In this document: positions 40,056-42,402 of the stretch, in pieces
Layout of the letters: the number at the start of each line of letters is the position of its first letter
How positions within the stretch are numbered: position 1 is the stretch's first letter
Origin: Erythrobacteraceae bacterium
GTDB taxonomy: Bacteria > Pseudomonadota > Alphaproteobacteria > Sphingomonadales > Sphingomonadaceae
NCBI GenBank assembly: GCA_027486035.1
Contig: JAIXPX010000007.1
Location: 1-42,402, forward strand
Reading direction: 5' to 3'
DNA length: 42,402 bases
Notes under the pieces: model-generated
Databases searched by the model: none
Told to the model about the DNA's origin: nothing
What the model saw: only the letters and a program-made list of their open reading frames with translations
Translations under genes and position numbers: made by a program

Positions 40056-41456
40056 ATGAACCAGCTCCCCATCGATGCAAGCAATGCCCACGCACTGGGG
40101 ATAATCCCTGAGAGCTGCGGCGCGGTGGCGGTGGGCTGCACCGACGTCGCGGGCGTTGTCGAGGCGGTGATCGCCTCTTCGAGGACGCTGCGGTCCGAGC
40201 ACGAGGCGCTGGCCGAGACGGTGCGCGCGCTGGAGGCCGACCAGCACAAGGTAGCCGAGGCTAGCGACGAGGCGCGGCTGCTGTCCGAACGCGCGATCGA
40301 ACGGCTCTCGGAGGGCACGGCGCTGATCCAGTCCTCGCTCGGCCAGATCGCCTCGCTGATCGAGCTGGTCGACACGCTCGGCCAGCACGTCACCAGCTTT
40401 TCGGCGGCGATAGAGCAGGTCCGACGTTCGGCGCAAGACATTGACGATATTGCGGAAACCACAAATATTCTCGCGCTCAACGCCACCATCGAGGCGATGC
40501 GGGCAGGCGATGCCGGGCGCACCTTCGCGGTCGTCGCGGCCGAGGTGAAGAGCCTCGCCAGCGACACCCGCAAGGCGACCGAGGACATTGCCGCCACCAT
40601 CGATGCCCTGGGCGGCGAGGCGGCGGTGGTGATCGGGCGGATCGAGGCGGGCTCGAAGGTGAGCGGCGAGGCCCGCGCCTCGGTCGCCCGGATCGAGAGC
40701 ACCATCACCAATGTCGGCGCTCTGGTCGAGGAGGTCGACCGGCAGAACGACGTGATCGCCCGTTCCACCGGAACGATCTCCGGCCATGTCGACAAAGTCC
40801 AACGCGTCTTGACCATTTTGGATAGCGCATCGCGCCGGAATGAGGATCGCCTACACGGCGTGCACCGCAGGATGGAGGAGCTGGAAATCACGGCCTCCGA
40901 GATGTTCGACCGCATCGTCCACGCCGGCCTTTCGCCCGAGGACAGTGCGATGGTCGCGCAGGCCCAGGCGCTGGTGCAGGCGCTTGCTGCGCACACCGAG
41001 GCGGCGCTCGCCCGGGGGACGCTCACTGCAGCGGCGCTGTTCGACACCGATTACCAGATGCTTCCCGGCACCGATCCGCAGCTCTACCGCACCCGCCTGA
41101 CCGACTGGGCCCATGCCGAATGGCGCCCCTTCCTCGATCGCGCCAAGGCAAACGATCCGCGCGTGCTGGCGGCGGTCTGCACCGACATGAACGGCTTCCT
41201 GCCGACCCACCTCACCGAGCGCAGCCGCCCGCCCACGGGCGATCTCCATCACGACACCCAGTTCTGCCGCAACGGGCGCATCATGCTTGAGGCGATCGAC
41301 CGCAAGGCCAAGCTCTCGGCCGCGCCCTACATGATGGCGGTCTACCGTCATGAGGGTGATGGGGAGACCTATCAGGTGGTCCGCAACATCTATCTCCCGC
41401 TGGCATTCGCCGGGCAGCGCTGGGGCAACTTCGAACTGGCCTATTCGTTCGACTGA
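40056..41456 (+). CDS. Soluble methyl-accepting chemotaxis protein, signalling domain first
   Basis: A 466-residue MCP with no membrane segment. The signalling region is N-terminal: coiled coil at about 40-300 with the hairpin tip ILALNATIEAMRAGDAGRTFAVVAAEVKSLA near 137-170, in which DAG replaces the usual EAGE/GKG. A C-terminal sensory region (about 330-466) contains CTDMNGFLPTH, TGDLHHD, MAVYRHEGDGETYQVVRNI and RWGNFELAY, a domain found at the end of cytosolic MCPs. Sensing of an internal signal is likely. ATG 40056 is preferred to a TTG at 40023. Confidence 0.9.
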   Translation: MNQLPIDASNAHALGIIPESCGAVAVGCTDVAGVVEAVIASSRTLRSEHEALAETVRALEADQHKVAEASDEARLLSERAIERLSEGTALIQSSLGQIASLIELVDTLGQHVTSFSAAIEQVRRSAQDIDDIAETTNILALNATIEAMRAGDAGRTFAVVAAEVKSLASDTRKATEDIAATIDALGGEAAVVIGRIEAGSKVSGEARASVARIESTITNVGALVEEVDRQNDVIARSTGTISGHVDKVQRVLTILDSASRRNEDRLHGVHRRMEELEITASEMFDRIVHAGLSPEDSAMVAQAQALVQALAAHTEAALARGTLTAAALFDTDYQMLPGTDPQLYRTRLTDWAHAEWRPFLDRAKANDPRVLAAVCTDMNGFLPTHLTERSRPPTGDLHHDTQFCRNGRIMLEAIDRKAKLSAAPYMMAVYRHEGDGETYQVVRNIYLPLAFAGQRWGNFELAYSFD

Positions 41457-41473
41457 CCACCGGCCAGAACCGG

Positions 41474-41489
41474 TGTTTCACGTGAAACA
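41474..41489. promoter_or_regulatory. parS chromosome partition site
   Basis: A perfect 16-bp palindrome TGTTTCACGTGAAACA, identical to the classic bacterial parS bound by ParB. It is flanked by extending symmetry (GAACC-G before, CGGTTC after). It lies between convergent genes. parS sites normally cluster near oriC, so this region is probably origin-proximal. Confidence 0.9.
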
Positions 41490-41504
41490 CGGTTCCGGAA
41501 CGCG

Positions 41505-41565
41505 TTTGGAGGGGGCCTGGAAGGCCCCTGAACGGGCCTGGAAGGGGTCTGGACCGCCTCTGGAG
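41505..41565. repeat. Imperfect 21-bp tandem repeat next to parS
   Basis: GGGCCTGGAAGG occurs at 41513 and again at 41534, with further degenerate TCTGGA/TTTGGAG copies on either side. The first unit can fold as AGGGGGCCT-GGA-AGGCCCCT (41510-41529) and could terminate the chemoreceptor transcript. The other part of this 163-bp gap holds only parS. Confidence 0.5.
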
Positions 41566-41619
41566 CGATTTGGGCCCCGCCACAATCAGCCTGACTTTCA
41601 AAAGCCGGCAAACCCTGTC

Positions 41620-42060
41620 TCAACCGGGCCGCGGCGCCAATTCGGCGGAGCCCGGTCCGCCTTCCAGCACAGTCATCCCGGCGGGGAAGGGCGCCCAGCT
41701 CGGCGCGCTCCGGCCCCAGATGATCATGGTCGGCGGGCAGATTTCAGGATCATCGAGCGTCCCGGCACGCACCCGCATCGGCTGCTTCGGGCCGACAACA
41801 GTGCGGCTGAACATCTGCGCCCGGCAGACCTTGCAGAAACCCCGCTCGACCGTGTTGCCGCTGTCGGCGACGAGCCGCAGCAGGGTCATTTCGCCCGAGT
41901 AGGTGACGGCGTCCTCGTCGAACAGCACGTTGACCGTCGCCATGCCGCTGGCGATGCGCTGGCAATCGCGGCACCAGCAGAAGCGCGCCCCCTGCGGCTC
42001 GGCGGCGGCGACAAACCGCACCGCGCCGCACAGGCAGCCGCCCTCATGGGCCGCCGGCAT
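41620..42060 (-). CDS. GFA-family protein (glutathione-dependent formaldehyde-activating enzyme-like)
   Basis: A 146-residue zinc protein of the GFA/CENP-V fold. Zinc ligand pairs are GGCLCGAVRF, FCWCRDCQR and GFCKVCRAQMF. The fold in some members accelerates the reaction of formaldehyde with glutathione, but most genomic members have unknown substrates. It starts 15 bp after the MoxR stop and is probably cotranscribed with it; 163 bp with parS separate its stop from the converging chemoreceptor. Confidence 0.9.
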   Translation of the reverse strand: MPAAHEGGCLCGAVRFVAAAEPQGARFCWCRDCQRIASGMATVNVLFDEDAVTYSGEMTLLRLVADSGNTVERGFCKVCRAQMFSRTVVGPKQPMRVRAGTLDDPEICPPTMIIWGRSAPSWAPFPAGMTVLEGGPGSAELAPRPG

Positions 42061-42075
42061 CTCAGCTCGGCCCGC

Positions 42076-42402
42076 CTAACTCGGGTTCCGGCGCGCCATG
42101 AAGGCGAGGCGTTCGAACAGCATGATGTCCTGCTCATTCTTGAGCAGCGCGCCGTGGAGCGGCGGGATCGCGCTCGCCGGGTTGCTGTTCTGGAGCACGT
42201 CGAGCGGCATGTCCTCGTTGAGCAGCAGCTTCAGCCAATCGAGCAGCTCGCTGGTCGAGGGCTTCTTCTTGAGGCCCGGCACCTCGCGCAGGTCGTAGAA
42301 GATATCCATCGCCTTCTTCACCAGCGTCTTCTGGATGCCGGGGAAGTGGACGTCGATGATGTCCTGCATCGTCTCGCGGTCGGGGAACTTGATGTAGTGG
42401 AA
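42076..42402 (-). CDS. MoxR-type AAA+ ATPase, C-terminal end (cut by window)
   Basis: Only the last 109 residues are inside the window; the frame is open to the edge, beginning FHYIKFPDRETM. The segment DVHFPGIQKTLVKKAMDIFYDLR and SELLDWLKLLLNEDMP is the lid region of MoxR/CbbQ-like ATPases that pair with VWA proteins. Walker motifs lie outside. It is upstream of GFA on the same strand and most likely partners the VWA protein at 38740-39924. Confidence 0.85.
   Translation of the reverse strand, partial: FHYIKFPDRETMQDIIDVHFPGIQKTLVKKAMDIFYDLREVPGLKKKPSTSELLDWLKLLLNEDMPLDVLQNSNPASAIPPLHGALLKNEQDIMLFERLAFMARRNPS

Overview
The window reads as chromosomal DNA of a GC-rich alphaproteobacterium, most likely a sphingomonad (Sphingomonadales, Erythrobacter/Porphyrobacter-like). 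The basis is the style and order of the housekeeping genes, heterotetrameric GlyQ/GlyS, a MutL that carries its own endonuclease motif, and in-frame palindromic repeats whose translation ends in the PASAGMT-type sequence I know from sphingomonad genomes. Family placement is inference; no search was run. There is no phage, insertion sequence, CRISPR array or integron.

Layout. 38-113: tRNA-Lys(CTT). 234-6106 (minus): the cell-elongation operon mreB-mreC-mreD-mrdA-rodA with touching or overlapping genes. 6310-8235: mutL, facing a secreted phosphodiesterase. 9541-12512 (minus): ychF, a small P-loop kinase-like gene, pth and rplY, with a good terminator between rplY and pth. 12629-14574: two tandem TraB/GumN proteins. 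14660-15309: an XRE regulator and a membrane protein with a readable promoter and operator. 15521-18753: glyQ-glyS, where glyS carries three foreign-looking in-frame segments. 18871-21543: ppdK.

21540-26168 holds a methyltransferase diverging from comF, a 363-bp gap that looks like a structured minus-strand RNA gene, hisI, and a MerR regulator with a 601-residue acyl-CoA dehydrogenase behind a palindromic operator. 26229-31821 (minus) holds an M20-type peptidase with altered metal ligands, a FlbD-like protein, the coupled trio MFS-cysK-dienelactone hydrolase, and a PilZ protein. 31914-37894 contains tyrS, a DOMON-like protein, tspO, and a plus-strand run namZ-cupin-MFS. 37891-42402 has DUF817, a VWA (CoxE-like) protein, a soluble chemoreceptor, a GFA-family protein and the C-terminal end of a MoxR-type ATPase. 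A perfect 16-bp parS palindrome sits at 41474-41489.

The main points for a second look are: palindromic repeats translated inside mutL and glyS; a lower-GC patch inside glyS; the unassigned structured RNA between comF and hisI; the parS site; the M20 protein lacking two canonical metal ligands; and three convergent gene pairs whose stop codons interlock in one CTAG.
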